From positions 1,302,001 through 1,366,000 of the forward strand of contig NZ_LGIT01000009.1 in assembly GCF_001187865.1 (NCBI RefSeq): 64,000 bases of DNA, read 5' to 3'. The DNA comes from Klebsiella sp. RIT-PI-d (GTDB lineage Bacteria > Pseudomonadota > Gammaproteobacteria > Enterobacterales > Enterobacteriaceae). Made by a program: the position numbers and the translations under genes. The notes beneath the pieces are model-generated. The model worked only from the letters and a program-made list of their open reading frames with translations, was not told the DNA's origin and searched no databases. Below are positions 8,718 through 18,749 of this stretch, piece after piece; position 1 is the first letter of the stretch; each line of letters opens with the position of its first letter.

Positions 8718-10091
8718 GTGCAGAAGTATCTAAATGAAGCGCGTCAGCTTCTGGCGCTGGCGATCCCGGTGATTATTGCGCAAATCGCGCAAAGCTCGAT
8801 GGGATTTGTCGATACGGTCATGGCCGGGGGCTATAGCGCTACCGATATGGCCGCCGTCGCGATCGGCACATCCATCTGGCTACCTGCTATTTTATTTGGT
8901 CATGGCCTGCTGCTGGCGCTAACGCCGGTGATTGCGCAACTTAATGGTTCCGGACGTCGCGATCGCATCGCACATCAGGTTTGCCAGGGTTACTGGCTGG
9001 CGGGCTTTGTATCTGTACTGGTGATGGTGGTGCTGTGGAACGCCGGCCATATCATTCATGCCATGCATAACATCGATCCTGAACTGGCCGATAAAGCCGT
9101 TCGCTACCTGCGCGCCCTGCTGTTTGGTGCGCCGGGCTATCTGTTCTTCCAGGTGGCACGTAATCAGTGTGATGGCCTGGCGAAAACTAAACCGGCAATG
9201 TTTATTGGTTTCTGCGGACTGTTGGTCAATATCCCGGTGAATTACATTTTCATCTACGGGCACTTTGGCATGCCAGAGCTAGGAGGCGTCGGCTGCGGGG
9301 TGGCTACAGCATCAGTGTACTGGGTGATGCTGTTTTGCATGCTCTCTTATACCAAAAGAGCGCGCTCAATGCGCGATATCCGCAACGACATTGGCGTTGG
9401 CAAACCAGATTGGGCCACCATGATGCGTCTGATTCAGCTCGGCCTGCCCATCGCACTGGCACTGTTTTTTGAAGTGACCCTGTTTGCCGTTGTCGCCCTG
9501 CTGGTCTCGCCGCTGGGGATCGTTGATGTGGCCGGACATCAGATTGCCCTCAACTTCAGCTCGCTGATGTTTGTTCTGCCGCTGTCGTTAGGGGCGGCCG
9601 TCACTATTCGCGTGGGCTATCGTTTAGGCCAGGGTTCGACCCTGGAAGCGCAAACCTCGGCGCGAACTGGCCTGGTCGTCGGCGTCTGCATGGCGATAAT
9701 AACCGCGATTTTTACCGTGAGCCTGCGCGAACAAATCGCCCTGCTGTATAACGATAACCCTGAAGTTGTCACGCTTGCCGCACACCTGATGCTGCTGGCC
9801 GCAATTTATCAAATATCCGACTCTATTCAGGTTATTGGTAGTGGGATCCTGCGTGGTTACAAAGACACCAGCTCCATTTTCTTTATCACGTTTATTGCTT
9901 ACTGGGTATTAGGGTTGCCCACAGGGTATGTGCTGGCGCTCACTGACTGGGTTGTCGAACCGATGGGTCCTGCGGGTTTCTGGTTAGGCTTTATCATCGG
10001 TCTGACATCAGCCGCGGTGATGATGATGGTCAGAATGCGTTTTCTGCAGCGTCAGCCGTCGAGTACAATTTTACGTCGTGCGGCACGTTAA
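8718..10091 (+). CDS. mdtK: Multidrug efflux transporter MdtK, MATE family
   Basis: A 457-residue, 12-span MATE exporter (NorM/YdhE type) that uses a cation gradient to expel fluoroquinolones and other cationic drugs. The start is GTG at 8718 ([18 protein letters not shown]), with an AAAGG site and the exact E. coli length. The reading frame stays open for 47 codons upstream, but that part crosses the leader hairpin and has no family similarity. Paired MATE regions starting [19 protein letters not shown] and near [12 protein letters not shown] are clear. Confidence 0.95.
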   Translation: MQKYLNEARQLLALAIPVIIAQIAQSSMGFVDTVMAGGYSATDMAAVAIGTSIWLPAILFGHGLLLALTPVIAQLNGSGRRDRIAHQVCQGYWLAGFVSVLVMVVLWNAGHIIHAMHNIDPELADKAVRYLRALLFGAPGYLFFQVARNQCDGLAKTKPAMFIGFCGLLVNIPVNYIFIYGHFGMPELGGVGCGVATASVYWVMLFCMLSYTKRARSMRDIRNDIGVGKPDWATMMRLIQLGLPIALALFFEVTLFAVVALLVSPLGIVDVAGHQIALNFSSLMFVLPLSLGAAVTIRVGYRLGQGSTLEAQTSARTGLVVGVCMAIITAIFTVSLREQIALLYNDNPEVVTLAAHLMLLAAIYQISDSIQVIGSGILRGYKDTSSIFFITFIAYWVLGLPTGYVLALTDWVVEPMGPAGFWLGFIIGLTSAAVMMMVRMRFLQRQPSSTILRRAAR

Positions 10092-10188
10092 GATTGAATA
10101 TAGCCGTCGCAGGGCGGCTACTTTCTCGACATGTTGCACACCACTTCGCCATTCGCGTGAAATAGCGAAGAAAATTAGTGTTTTCCTC

Positions 10189-10217
10189 TTGCCACATTTC
10201 ACGACTGCCGCTAATAT
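10189..10217 (+). promoter_or_regulatory. Promoter of the tRNA-Val pair
   Basis: TTGCCA and TAATAT are 17 bases apart, followed by a C-rich discriminator (CGTCCCC) typical of growth-rate-controlled tRNA promoters. The implied start is about 20 bases before valV. Confidence 0.75.
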
Positions 10218-10243
10218 TCGTCCCCGTTGTCAGGCACAACAAT

Positions 10244-10320
10244 GCGTTCATAGCTCAGTTGGTTAGAGCACCACCTTGACATGGTGGGGGTCGTTGGTTC
10301 GAGTCCAATTGAACGCACCA
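10244..10320 (+). tRNA. valV: tRNA-Val (GAC)
   Basis: A 77-base tRNA with encoded CCA. The acceptor stem GCGTTCA/TGAACGC, D-arm AGCTCAGTTGGTTA, anticodon loop TTGACAT (anticodon GAC) and TTCGAGT T-loop are all intact. It appears identical to E. coli valV. Confidence 0.98.
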
Positions 10321-10329
10321 TTTCTCAGT

Positions 10330-10406
10330 GCGTCCGTAGCTCAGTTGGTTAGAGCACCACCTTGACATGGTGGGGGTCGGTGGTTCGAGTCCACTCGGAC
10401 GCACCA
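10330..10406 (+). tRNA. valW: tRNA-Val (GAC)
   Basis: A second 77-base tRNA-Val, nine bases after valV and so co-transcribed. Compared with valV it differs in paired acceptor-stem (GCGTCCG/CGGACGC) and T-stem positions only. No clear terminator follows; the next gene ends 17 bases later on the other strand. Confidence 0.98.
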
Positions 10407-10423
10407 TTTCATGAAATCTTCAA

Positions 10424-11239
10424 TTACGCCTGCAACTGTTTTTCCAGCCATAATAAAGAAGAATTCCCCTCCCTTGCCATATCCTGTACTGAAGCGGCCC
10501 AGTAGCTGTCGTTAAAAATTTCCAGTGACCAGGGACCATTATATCCCCGCTGTACAATTTCACGTGCCAGCGCAGCGACCGGCATCTGCCCTTTACCTGG
10601 GAAACAGCGAAAATGACGGCTCCACTGCTGCACATCCAGCTGCATCAGCGGCGCATCGGCAAGCTGTACAAAAACCAACTTTTCCAGCGGGACCGCATTC
10701 AGTCCGTCAAGGTTGTCACCCAGCGACTGAATGTGAAAGCTGTCCAGCACAATGCCCATCGCCGGGCTATCAACAGCGTTAACGCGTTCCCACGCCTGTC
10801 GCCAGCGCTGTACGTGACGTCCCCACGCCAGTGCCTCGTAACCGACCCGGATCTGCTCCTGCTCTGCCAGAGTGGCAATGACGCGTAAATCTTCACACTG
10901 CTGTTGATAGTCTGGTGAGGAGAGTGCTGACGTATTGCTGCACAGCAGTAAGGTCTCACAGCCCAGTTCATGCATAAGCGCGATTTTACGCTTTGCACGC
11001 TCAAGCGCGTGGGCAAAGTCCCCTCGCGACGAGTACCCTTCTATGTCGCGTAACGGCTGAAATAGTGTAATCTGCAATCCTGAATCCGCAGCCATATCAC
11101 GAATGTCAGCCGGCGTACCGGTGTAACTTTGCAGATCTTTATCAAAAATTTCGACGCCATGAAAACCTGCGGCAGCAATTGCGCGTAATTTCTCTGGCAA
11201 CGTGCCGCCCAGTGATACGGTGGCGATTGAACGAAACAT
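10424..11239 (-). CDS. 3-Dehydroshikimate dehydratase-like TIM-barrel protein
   Basis: A 271-residue sugar-phosphate-isomerase-like (AP endonuclease 2 fold) TIM barrel. It most resembles the dehydratase domain of QuiC/QsuB proteins, which turn 3-dehydroshikimate into protocatechuate. The four expected divalent-metal ligands are in place: Glu135 (GYEALAWGRHV), Asp166 (VLDSFHI, with His169), Gln192 (FVQLADAP) and Glu240 (WSLEIFND). The start MFRSIATVSLGG was chosen over an ATG 27 bases earlier because family members begin this way and GGAG lies just upstream. It follows fumD by 37 bases on the same strand, so they may share a transcript. E. coli has the ydhR-ydhY genes here instead. The true substrate is untested. 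Confidence 0.7.
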   Translation of the reverse strand: MFRSIATVSLGGTLPEKLRAIAAAGFHGVEIFDKDLQSYTGTPADIRDMAADSGLQITLFQPLRDIEGYSSRGDFAHALERAKRKIALMHELGCETLLLCSNTSALSSPDYQQQCEDLRVIATLAEQEQIRVGYEALAWGRHVQRWRQAWERVNAVDSPAMGIVLDSFHIQSLGDNLDGLNAVPLEKLVFVQLADAPLMQLDVQQWSRHFRCFPGKGQMPVAALAREIVQRGYNGPWSLEIFNDSYWAASVQDMAREGNSSLLWLEKQLQA

Positions 11240-11276
11240 ATTTTTCTCCTGGTTCAGAACAGCCAACAGGCTGAGA

Positions 11277-11489
11277 TTACTGGCCTGAAAGCGCCTTCAC
11301 CACCTGCTCCATGGCTTGCCGATTTAGATCGGAACGCGCAATATTTTTGTTGGCCAGCGCCGTACGCACGACACCGGCGATGACGATATGCTTAGGCTCC
11401 TGTCCAAGGTCGCGCATCTCAAGAACCACTTTCCCCACGACTCGACACATCTCCTGATACAGTGCGTCATCTTTTGCCCGATTTCCCAT
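11277..11489 (-). CDS. fumD: Fumarase D
   Basis: A 70-residue protein starting MGNRAKDDALYQEMCRVVGK, matching E. coli FumD (YdhZ), a small protein reported to have fumarase activity and no similarity to the large fumarases. An AGGAGG ribosome site precedes the ATG. It keeps its E. coli position divergent from pykF, but the ydhYVWXUT genes that follow it in E. coli are missing and the dehydratase-like gene follows instead. Confidence 0.88.
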   Translation of the reverse strand: MGNRAKDDALYQEMCRVVGKVVLEMRDLGQEPKHIVIAGVVRTALANKNIARSDLNRQAMEQVVKALSGQ

Positions 11490-11948
11490 CCTGCCTCCTG
11501 ATTCCGTAACAATATAATTACATTATTGACAAAAACCGTGTTAAATCAAACACTATCTCGGTGCGCTGTTGCATAGTTACGGGCATTACTGACATCATCA
11601 GTACGACATAGCTACTCTGTTCTAACATTTCCCCAACAAGCGCTGTCAGGATGCCCAAATCCATATTAAAACGCTGTTTTTATTTTCCTTTTACTATGTA
11701 ACATCGTATAATGCCGACCGTTTCTTAATTGAATGGTTTCAGCGCCTTGAACTATCTCCTCAAACGCGTACATCTTTGTTTCACGTCATGGGCTGAACCG
11801 CCAGCACACATTCCTCTGCACGCTTTTTTGATGTCACCTATCCTTATCATGTGGCATCGCAGTTTTCGCATCACTGGTTTGACACCGTGGCGCTATGTCC
11901 CCGGCCCGTCACCTTCATATTCTTCTCAACTTAAAGACTAAGACTGTC
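11490..11948. other. fumD-pykF divergent control region
   Basis: About 460 bases without a gene, AT-rich near fumD. It contains the Cra site of pykF. No small ORF with a good ribosome site was found. Confidence 0.5.
11728..11743 (+). promoter_or_regulatory. Cra (FruR) box upstream of pykF
   Basis: ATTGAATGGTTTCAGC matches 13 of 16 positions of GCTGAAWCGWTTCAGC. The known E. coli pykF Cra site has the same core. Cra would repress pykF when fructose phosphates are low. Confidence 0.8.
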
Positions 11949-13361
11949 ATGAAAAAGACCAAAATTGTTTGCACCATCGGCCCGAAAACCGAATCCGAAG
12001 AGATGTTGACCAAAATGCTCGACGCTGGCATGAACGTTATGCGTCTTAACTTCTCCCACGGCGACTATGCAGAACATGGTCAGCGCATCCAGAATCTGCG
12101 CAACGTGATGAGCAAAACCGGTAAAAAAGCGGCGATCTTGCTGGACACCAAAGGTCCGGAAATTCGTACCATTAAACTGGAAGGTGGTAACGACGTCTCG
12201 CTGAAAGCGGGTCAGTCATTCACTTTCACCACCGATAAAACCGTTGTCGGTAACAGCAATACCGTTGCCGTGACCTATGAAGGCTTTACCTCTGACCTTT
12301 CTGTTGGCAACACCGTACTGGTCGACGATGGTCTGATCGGCATGGAAGTTACCGCAATCGAAGGTAACAACGTCATCTGTAAAGTTCTGAACAACGGTGA
12401 CCTCGGCGAAAACAAAGGCGTTAACCTGCCGGGCGTCTCTATCGCCCTGCCAGCGCTGGCTGAGAAAGACAAACAAGACCTGATTTTCGGCTGCGAACAA
12501 GGCGTTGACTTTGTTGCTGCCTCCTTCATCCGTAAGCGTTCTGACGTTGTTGAAATTCGTGAACATCTGAAAGCTCACGGCGGCGAGAACATCCAGATTA
12601 TCTCCAAAATTGAAAACCAGGAAGGCCTGAACAACTTCGACGAAATTCTCGAAGCGTCTGACGGTATCATGGTTGCTCGTGGCGACCTGGGCGTAGAGAT
12701 CCCGGTTGAAGAAGTTATCTTCGCTCAGAAAATGATGATCGAAAAATGTATCCGCGCGCGTAAAGTAGTTATTACTGCAACGCAGATGCTGGACTCCATG
12801 ATCAAAAACCCGCGTCCGACCCGTGCTGAAGCCGGTGACGTGGCGAACGCCATCCTTGACGGTACCGATGCAGTAATGCTGTCAGGCGAGTCAGCCAAAG
12901 GCAAATACCCGCTTGAAGCGGTGACCATCATGGCAACTATCTGTCAGCGTACCGATCGCGTGATGAACAGCCGTCTGGATGACAGTCATGACAGCCGTAA
13001 ACTGCGTATCACCGAAGCGGTTTGCCGTGGCGCGGTTGAAACTGCAGAAAAACTGGAAGCACCATTGATCGTTGTAGCAACCAACGGCGGCAAATCTGCA
13101 CGTGCCGTGCGTAAGTACTTCCCGGACGCCACCATTCTGGCGCTGACTACTAATGAAGTGACTGCGCGTCAGCTCGTTCTGAGCAAAGGCGTTGTGGCAC
13201 AGCTGGTTAAAGAAATTAACTCTACTGATGATTTCTACCGTCTGGGTAAAGAAGTTGCGGTTGAGAGCGGTCTGGCTCAGAAAGGTGACGTAGTGGTCAT
13301 GGTTTCTGGTGCACTGGTTCCGAGCGGAACAACCAATACGGCATCTGTTCACGTCCTGTAA
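11949..13361 (+). CDS. pykF: Pyruvate kinase I
   Basis: A 470-residue tetrameric glycolytic enzyme, activated by fructose 1,6-bisphosphate, converting PEP and ADP to pyruvate and ATP. The N-terminal [16 protein letters not shown], the catalytic [10 protein letters not shown] (active-site Lys) and the [20 protein letters not shown] region are all present. The start at 11949 gives the E. coli length. Codon use is strongly biased, as in highly expressed genes. A Cra box lies upstream and a strong terminator follows. Confidence 0.98.
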   Translation: MKKTKIVCTIGPKTESEEMLTKMLDAGMNVMRLNFSHGDYAEHGQRIQNLRNVMSKTGKKAAILLDTKGPEIRTIKLEGGNDVSLKAGQSFTFTTDKTVVGNSNTVAVTYEGFTSDLSVGNTVLVDDGLIGMEVTAIEGNNVICKVLNNGDLGENKGVNLPGVSIALPALAEKDKQDLIFGCEQGVDFVAASFIRKRSDVVEIREHLKAHGGENIQIISKIENQEGLNNFDEILEASDGIMVARGDLGVEIPVEEVIFAQKMMIEKCIRARKVVITATQMLDSMIKNPRPTRAEAGDVANAILDGTDAVMLSGESAKGKYPLEAVTIMATICQRTDRVMNSRLDDSHDSRKLRITEAVCRGAVETAEKLEAPLIVVATNGGKSARAVRKYFPDATILALTTNEVTARQLVLSKGVVAQLVKEINSTDDFYRLGKEVAVESGLAQKGDVVVMVSGALVPSGTTNTASVHVL

Positions 13362-13387
13362 TAATTTCAGAATGTGTCTGTTTGTAT

Positions 13388-13417
13388 AAAAAGCGTCCTG
13401 CGGGGCGCTTTTTTTAT
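13388..13417 (+). terminator. pykF terminator
   Basis: AAAAAGCG and CGCTTTTT stem with a GC-rich loop, followed by a long T-run, 25 bases after the stop. Confidence 0.9.
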
Positions 13418-13597
13418 TTTCGCAAACGCCAGGTTCATTAGAAATGCAAATCATATTTTACTATTTAAAAGCGTAATTATCTAAGATGAATCCGATGGAA
13501 GCCTGCTGTTTTAACACAGTTTTTTTGATGAAACAGTGACAGTCGATGCTTCTTTGAGCGAACGATCAAAAATAAGCACATTCGCATCAAAAAAATA

Positions 13598-13626
13598 TTC
13601 TCAATATAAAAAACTTTGTGTAATAC
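13598..13626 (+). promoter_or_regulatory. lpp promoter
   Basis: The -10 is TAATAC at 13621-13626 and the AT-rich -35 region is around 13598-13606. The stretch from here to the start codon is nearly identical to the strong E. coli lpp promoter and its roughly 38-base leader. Confidence 0.85.
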
Positions 13627-13659
13627 TTGTAACGCTACATGGAGATTAACTCAATCTAG

Positions 13660-13908
<249 letters not shown>

Positions 13909-13923
13909 GTGTTCCTGGTTTAA

Positions 13924-13955
13924 TAAAATGGCGCACATTGTGCGCCATTTTTTTT
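13924..13955 (+). terminator. lpp terminator
   Basis: AAAATGGCGCAC and GTGCGCCATTTT stem followed by eight T, directly after lpp. It also faces the converging ldtE. Confidence 0.92.
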
Positions 13956-13970
13956 GTCTTCCATTAATCC

Positions 13971-14990
13971 CTACTGCATCACCAGACTGTTCGCTGTGAC
14001 CAGCGTTCCTTGTGCCTGAGTCACTGGCGCAGGCTGTACATTCACGCGTTGTACCGGCGCCGGGTTATTCATCGTGGCATTTACCTGAACGGGATAGCCT
14101 GCCCTGCGTGTGATCGCGCTATTAATACCCGTAAGATCGCTTTCACTGTCATCAGCAAATCGGCCAAAGCTTGCCGTCACCGCAATCGGCACGGTCTGTG
14201 GGTCATCCCAGTCGTTTTGAGACAGCGGTTGATGAACCTCAACATAGCGTTGCCCGTCAGGCTCTACTGAGAATTTAATCGGTTCATTGACGATTTGAAC
14301 CCGGGTTCCCCACGTTGCCTGGGAGAATAGCGTTTGAATGTCCGCAGCACGCATTCGCATACAGCCGGAACTGGCGCGCAAACCAACGCTGTTACGCGCA
14401 TTCGTCCCGTGAATGAGATATTCCCCACCTCCCTGCTCAAGACGCAGTGCAAAGCGTCCCAGAGGGTTATTTGGCCCGGCCGGGATAACGGCTGGCAGGG
14501 TGATCCCCTGCGCCAGCGAGCGGGCGCGAATATTGGCCGTAGGGGTCCAGGTAGGATTTGGGATTTTCTGGATGATTCGGGTGGTCATCACCGGCGTCTC
14601 CCGTCCCTGCTGACCAATGCCAATCGGGAACACCTGAACAATATTTTTACCCGGCGGATAATAATATAAACGGAGTTCAGCAAGGTTAATCACAATGCCT
14701 TCACGGGGGGCATCGGGTAACAGCATCTGCGACGGGATCGTCAGCTCACTGCCAGGTGCAGGCAGCAGCGGATCGACCGTGTTATTTGCTTCCAGCAACA
14801 ATAATATGCCGGTATCGAAACGCTGAGCAATGGACTCCAGATTTTTACCGTCGGTTGGCACCACATAAATCTGATTTTCACCGATAACCCGACTGCCCGG
14901 TGCGGGCAATAGATAATCTACCGCTCTGGCGCTCTGAGACGCCATGAGAGAGCTAATGAGAGTTAGAGTAATGAGAGACGCGCGCTTCAT
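13971..14990 (-). CDS. ldtE: L,D-transpeptidase LdtE
   Basis: A 339-residue periplasmic enzyme (formerly YnhG) that forms mDAP-mDAP (3-3) peptidoglycan cross-links. In order: signal peptide (residues 1-23), a LysM-like segment (about 40-90), the YkuD catalytic domain (about 95-235) and a proline-rich tail. The catalytic motif spans [15 protein letters not shown] and SSGCMRM, with the nucleophilic Cys in the latter. It is slightly longer at the C-terminus than the E. coli protein. It lies downstream of sufE on the same strand but behind a hairpin. Confidence 0.93.
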   Translation of the reverse strand: MKRASLITLTLISSLMASQSARAVDYLLPAPGSRVIGENQIYVVPTDGKNLESIAQRFDTGILLLLEANNTVDPLLPAPGSELTIPSQMLLPDAPREGIVINLAELRLYYYPPGKNIVQVFPIGIGQQGRETPVMTTRIIQKIPNPTWTPTANIRARSLAQGITLPAVIPAGPNNPLGRFALRLEQGGGEYLIHGTNARNSVGLRASSGCMRMRAADIQTLFSQATWGTRVQIVNEPIKFSVEPDGQRYVEVHQPLSQNDWDDPQTVPIAVTASFGRFADDSESDLTGINSAITRRAGYPVQVNATMNNPAPVQRVNVQPAPVTQAQGTLVTANSLVMQ

Positions 14991-15037
14991 ACTGGAATTC
15001 CTTAATCACCGGCAGAACGCCGGAAAGCTGAAAACCA

Positions 15038-15059
15038 GCGAGGCGGAAAACCGCCTCGC
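15038..15059 (-). terminator. suf operon terminator hairpin
   Basis: CGAGGCGG and CCGCCTCG form an 8-bp stem around AAAA, just after sufE. A GGTTTT tract follows on the minus strand. Confidence 0.65.
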
Positions 15060-15088
15060 GTAACAGAATGAAAAGCTGTTTTTAGAGT

Positions 15089-15505
15089 TTAGCCGAGATT
15101 CGCGGCTTTAGCGCGAATGGCGCGGATCATTGCTTCAAGACCCTGGGAGCGGGAAGGCGTCAAATGTTGAGTGAGGGCCATTTTTTCAAACCACGGGCGC
15201 ACGTCAAAGGCGATAATATCCTGCGCGGTCATCTGATGATATAAAATAAATACTACTGCAATCAGCCCTTTAACAATGGCGGCGTCACTATCGCCCTCAA
15301 GCTCAATAACACCCCTGTCGTTTTGCTGGATAACAATCCACACCTGACTTTGGCAACCCTGAATAATATTTTCTGGGTTATGCGCTTCATCGCTAAGCGG
15401 CGTCAGCCGCTGCCCCAGTTCAATAATATACAGGTACTTCTCTTCCCAGTTAGCGCAGCGCTGAAAGTTTTGCAGGAGCTTTTCTCTGTCCGGTAATACT
15501 GCCAT
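15089..15505 (-). CDS. sufE: Cysteine desulfuration protein SufE
   Basis: A 138-residue sulfur-transfer partner of SufS. It accepts persulfide sulfur on Cys51 ([10 protein letters not shown]) and passes it to SufB. Length and motif match E. coli. It is the last gene of the suf operon, 12 bases after sufS. Confidence 0.97.
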   Translation of the reverse strand: MAVLPDREKLLQNFQRCANWEEKYLYIIELGQRLTPLSDEAHNPENIIQGCQSQVWIVIQQNDRGVIELEGDSDAAIVKGLIAVVFILYHQMTAQDIIAFDVRPWFEKMALTQHLTPSRSQGLEAMIRAIRAKAANLG

Positions 15506-15517
15506 AACCTCTCCCTG

Positions 15518-16738
15518 CTATCCCAGTAGCTGATGAATACGTTTCAGTCCTGCCACCAGCCGATCCACCTCTTCACTGGTGTTGTACATGGCGAACGACG
15601 CCCGGCACATGGCGGGGACCTGATAATGCGCCATCAGAGGCATCGCACAGTGATGTCCGGTTCGGACAGCGATACCGTAGTTATCAAGAAAACTGCCCAC
15701 ATCATAGGCGTGATGTTGACCCAGATTAAACGCAATAACACCCAGTCGCCCGGTCGGGCCATATATAGTGATATCAGGCACCGTGGCGAGTTGTGCAAGC
15801 GCATACTGCATTAGCGTCTGCTCATAGTCATGAATATTCTCAAGTCCCAGCCCACTGACATAATCCAGCGCCGCACCAAGTGCGATAATGCCGCCCGTAT
15901 TTGGCGTGCCCGCTTCAAACCGCCACGGCGCTTTGGCGAAGGTCGTACCCTCAGTCAGGCTGACGGTGGCAATCATTGAGCCGCCGCCCTCCCAGGGGGG
16001 CATCTCATGAAGGATAGCCTCTTTCGCATACAGAATGCCGACACCGGTCGGACCGTACAGTTTATGCGCTGAAAACAGATAAAAATCGCAGTCCAGCGCC
16101 TGCACATCGACGGCATGATGCATGACTGCTTGCGCACCATCAATCAGCACTTTCGCGCCATGCTGATGGGCCACGTTAATGATGTCAGCCACCGGGTTTT
16201 CCGTCCCCAGTACATTTGATACGTGGGTAACAGCCACCAGACGCGTTTTAGCATCAAGCAGGCCCGCCAGCGCATTCAGTTCCAGCGTACCTTCCGCAGT
16301 AAGCGGTATCACACGTAGCTCAGCGTTTTTACGTGCGCAAAGCATCTGCCATGGCACAATATTGGCGTGATGCTCCATCGCGGTAATCACAATGTTGTCG
16401 CCGGGCTGGATTTGACTCTCTCCCCAGCTGTTGGCAACAAGATTAATACCTTCGGTTGTACCGCGGACAAATACCAGCTCTTCCGGCGAACGGGCATGAA
16501 GGAAGCGGGACGCTTTCAGGCGAACCTGCTCCATACGCTCTGTTGCTTCGGCACTCAGGGTATGAATGCCACGGTGCACGGCCGCGTAACCCTGTCGATA
16601 AAATTCGCTTTCTGCGTCAATGACCTGACGTGGTTTTTGCGCGCTGGCCGCGCTATCCAGATACGCCAGCGGCTGACCATTGATTTCGCGCGCCAGCACC
16701 GGAAAATCGGCCCGTACCTGCTCAACCGGAAATGTCAT
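15518..16738 (-). CDS. sufS: Cysteine desulfurase SufS
   Basis: A 406-residue PLP-dependent, group II cysteine desulfurase. It removes sulfur from L-cysteine to give alanine and an enzyme persulfide. The PLP lysine is in [11 protein letters not shown] and the catalytic Cys is in [12 protein letters not shown]. The ATG overlaps the sufD stop by four bases, which suggests translational coupling. Confidence 0.97.
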   Translation of the reverse strand: MTFPVEQVRADFPVLAREINGQPLAYLDSAASAQKPRQVIDAESEFYRQGYAAVHRGIHTLSAEATERMEQVRLKASRFLHARSPEELVFVRGTTEGINLVANSWGESQIQPGDNIVITAMEHHANIVPWQMLCARKNAELRVIPLTAEGTLELNALAGLLDAKTRLVAVTHVSNVLGTENPVADIINVAHQHGAKVLIDGAQAVMHHAVDVQALDCDFYLFSAHKLYGPTGVGILYAKEAILHEMPPWEGGGSMIATVSLTEGTTFAKAPWRFEAGTPNTGGIIALGAALDYVSGLGLENIHDYEQTLMQYALAQLATVPDITIYGPTGRLGVIAFNLGQHHAYDVGSFLDNYGIAVRTGHHCAMPLMAHYQVPAMCRASFAMYNTSEEVDRLVAGLKRIHQLLG

Positions 16739-18009
16739 GCTTTGCCTCCAGGAAGACGCTGACCGATGCGGGCCAGCACCTGTTTTTTAAGCGTTTCATC
16801 ACCTATAGCCTCTGTCAGTTCAGCGGCAAAGGCGTAGATAATCATTTGCTGCGCAGCCTGCGCGCTAATGCCGCGCGAGCGGAGATAAAACAGCTGCTCG
16901 TTATCAATGCGCCCGATAGTCGCACCGTGGCTACATTTCACATCATCGGCATAGATTTCTAATTGCGGTTTAGTGTCCACTTCCGACAGGCGACCCAGTA
17001 AAAGGTTATTATTGGTCATCTGCCCGTCGGTTTTGATCGCATGCTGCGCCACGTTAATCAGACCGTTGAATACCGCACGCCCTTTATCATTAACAATGGT
17101 TTTGTGGAGCTGACGGCTATTGCAATAACCTTTGTTGTGCTCAAGCCAGGTGCGACTGTCGCAGACTTCAGTGTTCACCGGCATGGCCAGACTGTTGAGC
17201 CGCAGCGTCGTATTCTCACCATTTAACTGGCTACTGGTATTGTGGCGCAAAACTGCGCTACCGAGCAGGAAGCTGTGGCTAAAGGCAGCAGCATCCTGCC
17301 CGAGCACAATATCATTGTGCGCAAAGTGATAACTTACCGGCGATTCAAACGCCAGTTTCATATGGTGCAATTGCGCGTTAGCCCCCACGCGCATCGTCAC
17401 TCTGGCACCGGTGAAATGGCGCATTTCATTCAGACTAACATAATGCTCGATAAGCGTTGCCTCTGCGCCTTCGGCAAGATCAATATGATGGCGATAATGC
17501 GCGGTATTCAACTCATCGTCAGACACGCCACGGGTGATATGCATTAGCAGCAACGGCTTAGAAGGCCGTTGGTTACGCGCCACGCGGATGGTTGTCACGC
17601 TGGTGGCCAGGCTCTCAGTCAGATGTAAAAAAACATCAGGTTGAATAGCCCCGGTGGGGTTCTGTGTCTCAGGGCCGATATGAATGTCATAGCCGCTGTC
17701 TTTTAGGCTGTCGCTTAAGGCGGCGTGGTACTCTCCGTCAACAAACACCAGCCTGATTGCCTCCACATCCAGCGCCATAGCATCACGCTGTTCAGCCGCG
17801 ATCTCAGCAGTTGGGGCTGCAACAAAAGTATGAGCAAAAAGCCCATCCAGCGGCGTATATTTCCAGTTTTCATGCTTGCGCGTCGGCAATCCGAGCCGCA
17901 GCAATTGTTGCAGATGCTGCTGCGCCTGAGGTGAACGAGGAGCACCCTGCGACTCAAAGAGATGATGCCACTGTTGCAGCACGTTACTGCTGTTCGGTAA
18001 GCCAGCCAT
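16735..18009 (-). CDS. sufD: Fe-S scaffold complex subunit SufD
   Basis: A 424-residue right-handed beta-helix protein that pairs with SufB in the SufBC2D scaffold and is needed for iron acquisition. The start [18 protein letters not shown] at 18009 fits the E. coli protein and overlaps the end of sufC by 26 bases. A longer frame starting 39 bases earlier lies wholly inside sufC. The conserved C-terminal [10 protein letters not shown] motif is present. Confidence 0.96.
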   Translation of the reverse strand: MAGLPNSSNVLQQWHHLFESQGAPRSPQAQQHLQQLLRLGLPTRKHENWKYTPLDGLFAHTFVAAPTAEIAAEQRDAMALDVEAIRLVFVDGEYHAALSDSLKDSGYDIHIGPETQNPTGAIQPDVFLHLTESLATSVTTIRVARNQRPSKPLLLMHITRGVSDDELNTAHYRHHIDLAEGAEATLIEHYVSLNEMRHFTGARVTMRVGANAQLHHMKLAFESPVSYHFAHNDIVLGQDAAAFSHSFLLGSAVLRHNTSSQLNGENTTLRLNSLAMPVNTEVCDSRTWLEHNKGYCNSRQLHKTIVNDKGRAVFNGLINVAQHAIKTDGQMTNNNLLLGRLSEVDTKPQLEIYADDVKCSHGATIGRIDNEQLFYLRSRGISAQAAQQMIIYAFAAELTEAIGDETLKKQVLARIGQRLPGGKA

Positions 18010-18730
18010 AGCCCTGCTCCTCCAGTTGTTTGACCAGCGTGAAATCACCTGATTTCACAATCCGCCCCTGATAAAGAACGTGGACAAAATCTGGCTTGAT
18101 ATAGTCCAGGATACGCTGATAGTGAGTTACGATAATAAAGGCTCGTTTACCGTCACGCAGCGCATTCACACCTTCAGAAACAATTTTCAGCGCATCGATA
18201 TCCAGCCCGGAGTCAGATTCGTCGAGAATACACAGCTCTGGCTCCAGGACCGCCATTTGCAAAATATCGTTGCGCTTTTTTTCACCGCCTGAAAAACCAA
18301 CGTTAACTGAGCGGGTCAGCAAATCCGCTGGCATTTTCAGTAGCTCAATTTTCTCTTCCATTAAATCCTGAAAATCGAAGCGATCCAGCGACTCCTGCCC
18401 GCGATAGGTGCGAACCGCATTCAGTGCCGTTTGCAGGAAAAACTGATTGCTGACGCCAGGAATTTCCACCGGATACTGAAAGGCCATGAAAATACCTTCG
18501 CCCGCCCGATCTTCGGGGGAAAGCTCCAGCAGATCTTTTCCGCGAAATTCGACGCTTCCGCCGGTCACTTCATAATCTTCACGCCCGGCAAGCGTAGCCG
18601 ACAGCGTACTTTTACCTGAGCCGTTAGGCCCCATAATGGCGTGGACTTCCCCTGGACGGACCTCAAGATTTAATCCGCGCAGAATGTCTTTGTCTTCGAC
18701 CGATACCTGTAAATCTTTAATGCTTAACAT
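17984..18730 (-). CDS. sufC: Fe-S assembly ATPase SufC
   Basis: A 248-residue ABC-type soluble ATPase driving conformational change of the SufBD scaffold. It has Walker A GPNGSGKST, the signature FSGGEKKR and Walker B LCILDESDSGLD, followed by the switch His (VTHYQRI). It lies between sufB and sufD, with 19 bases to sufB. Confidence 0.97.
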   Translation of the reverse strand: MLSIKDLQVSVEDKDILRGLNLEVRPGEVHAIMGPNGSGKSTLSATLAGREDYEVTGGSVEFRGKDLLELSPEDRAGEGIFMAFQYPVEIPGVSNQFFLQTALNAVRTYRGQESLDRFDFQDLMEEKIELLKMPADLLTRSVNVGFSGGEKKRNDILQMAVLEPELCILDESDSGLDIDALKIVSEGVNALRDGKRAFIIVTHYQRILDYIKPDFVHVLYQGRIVKSGDFTLVKQLEEQGYGWLTEQQ

Positions 18731-18749
18731 GGGCTGTTCCCTTAGATAC

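Noticed and set aside
10407..11239. A genomic island inserted at tRNA-Val
   Set aside because: Only one foreign-looking gene is present; there is no integrase, no repeated tRNA 3' end and no clear base-composition shift. A simple gene replacement is as likely.
12216..13454. Several long minus-strand ORFs opposite pykF
   Set aside because: They mirror the strong codon bias of pykF on the other strand and match nothing known.
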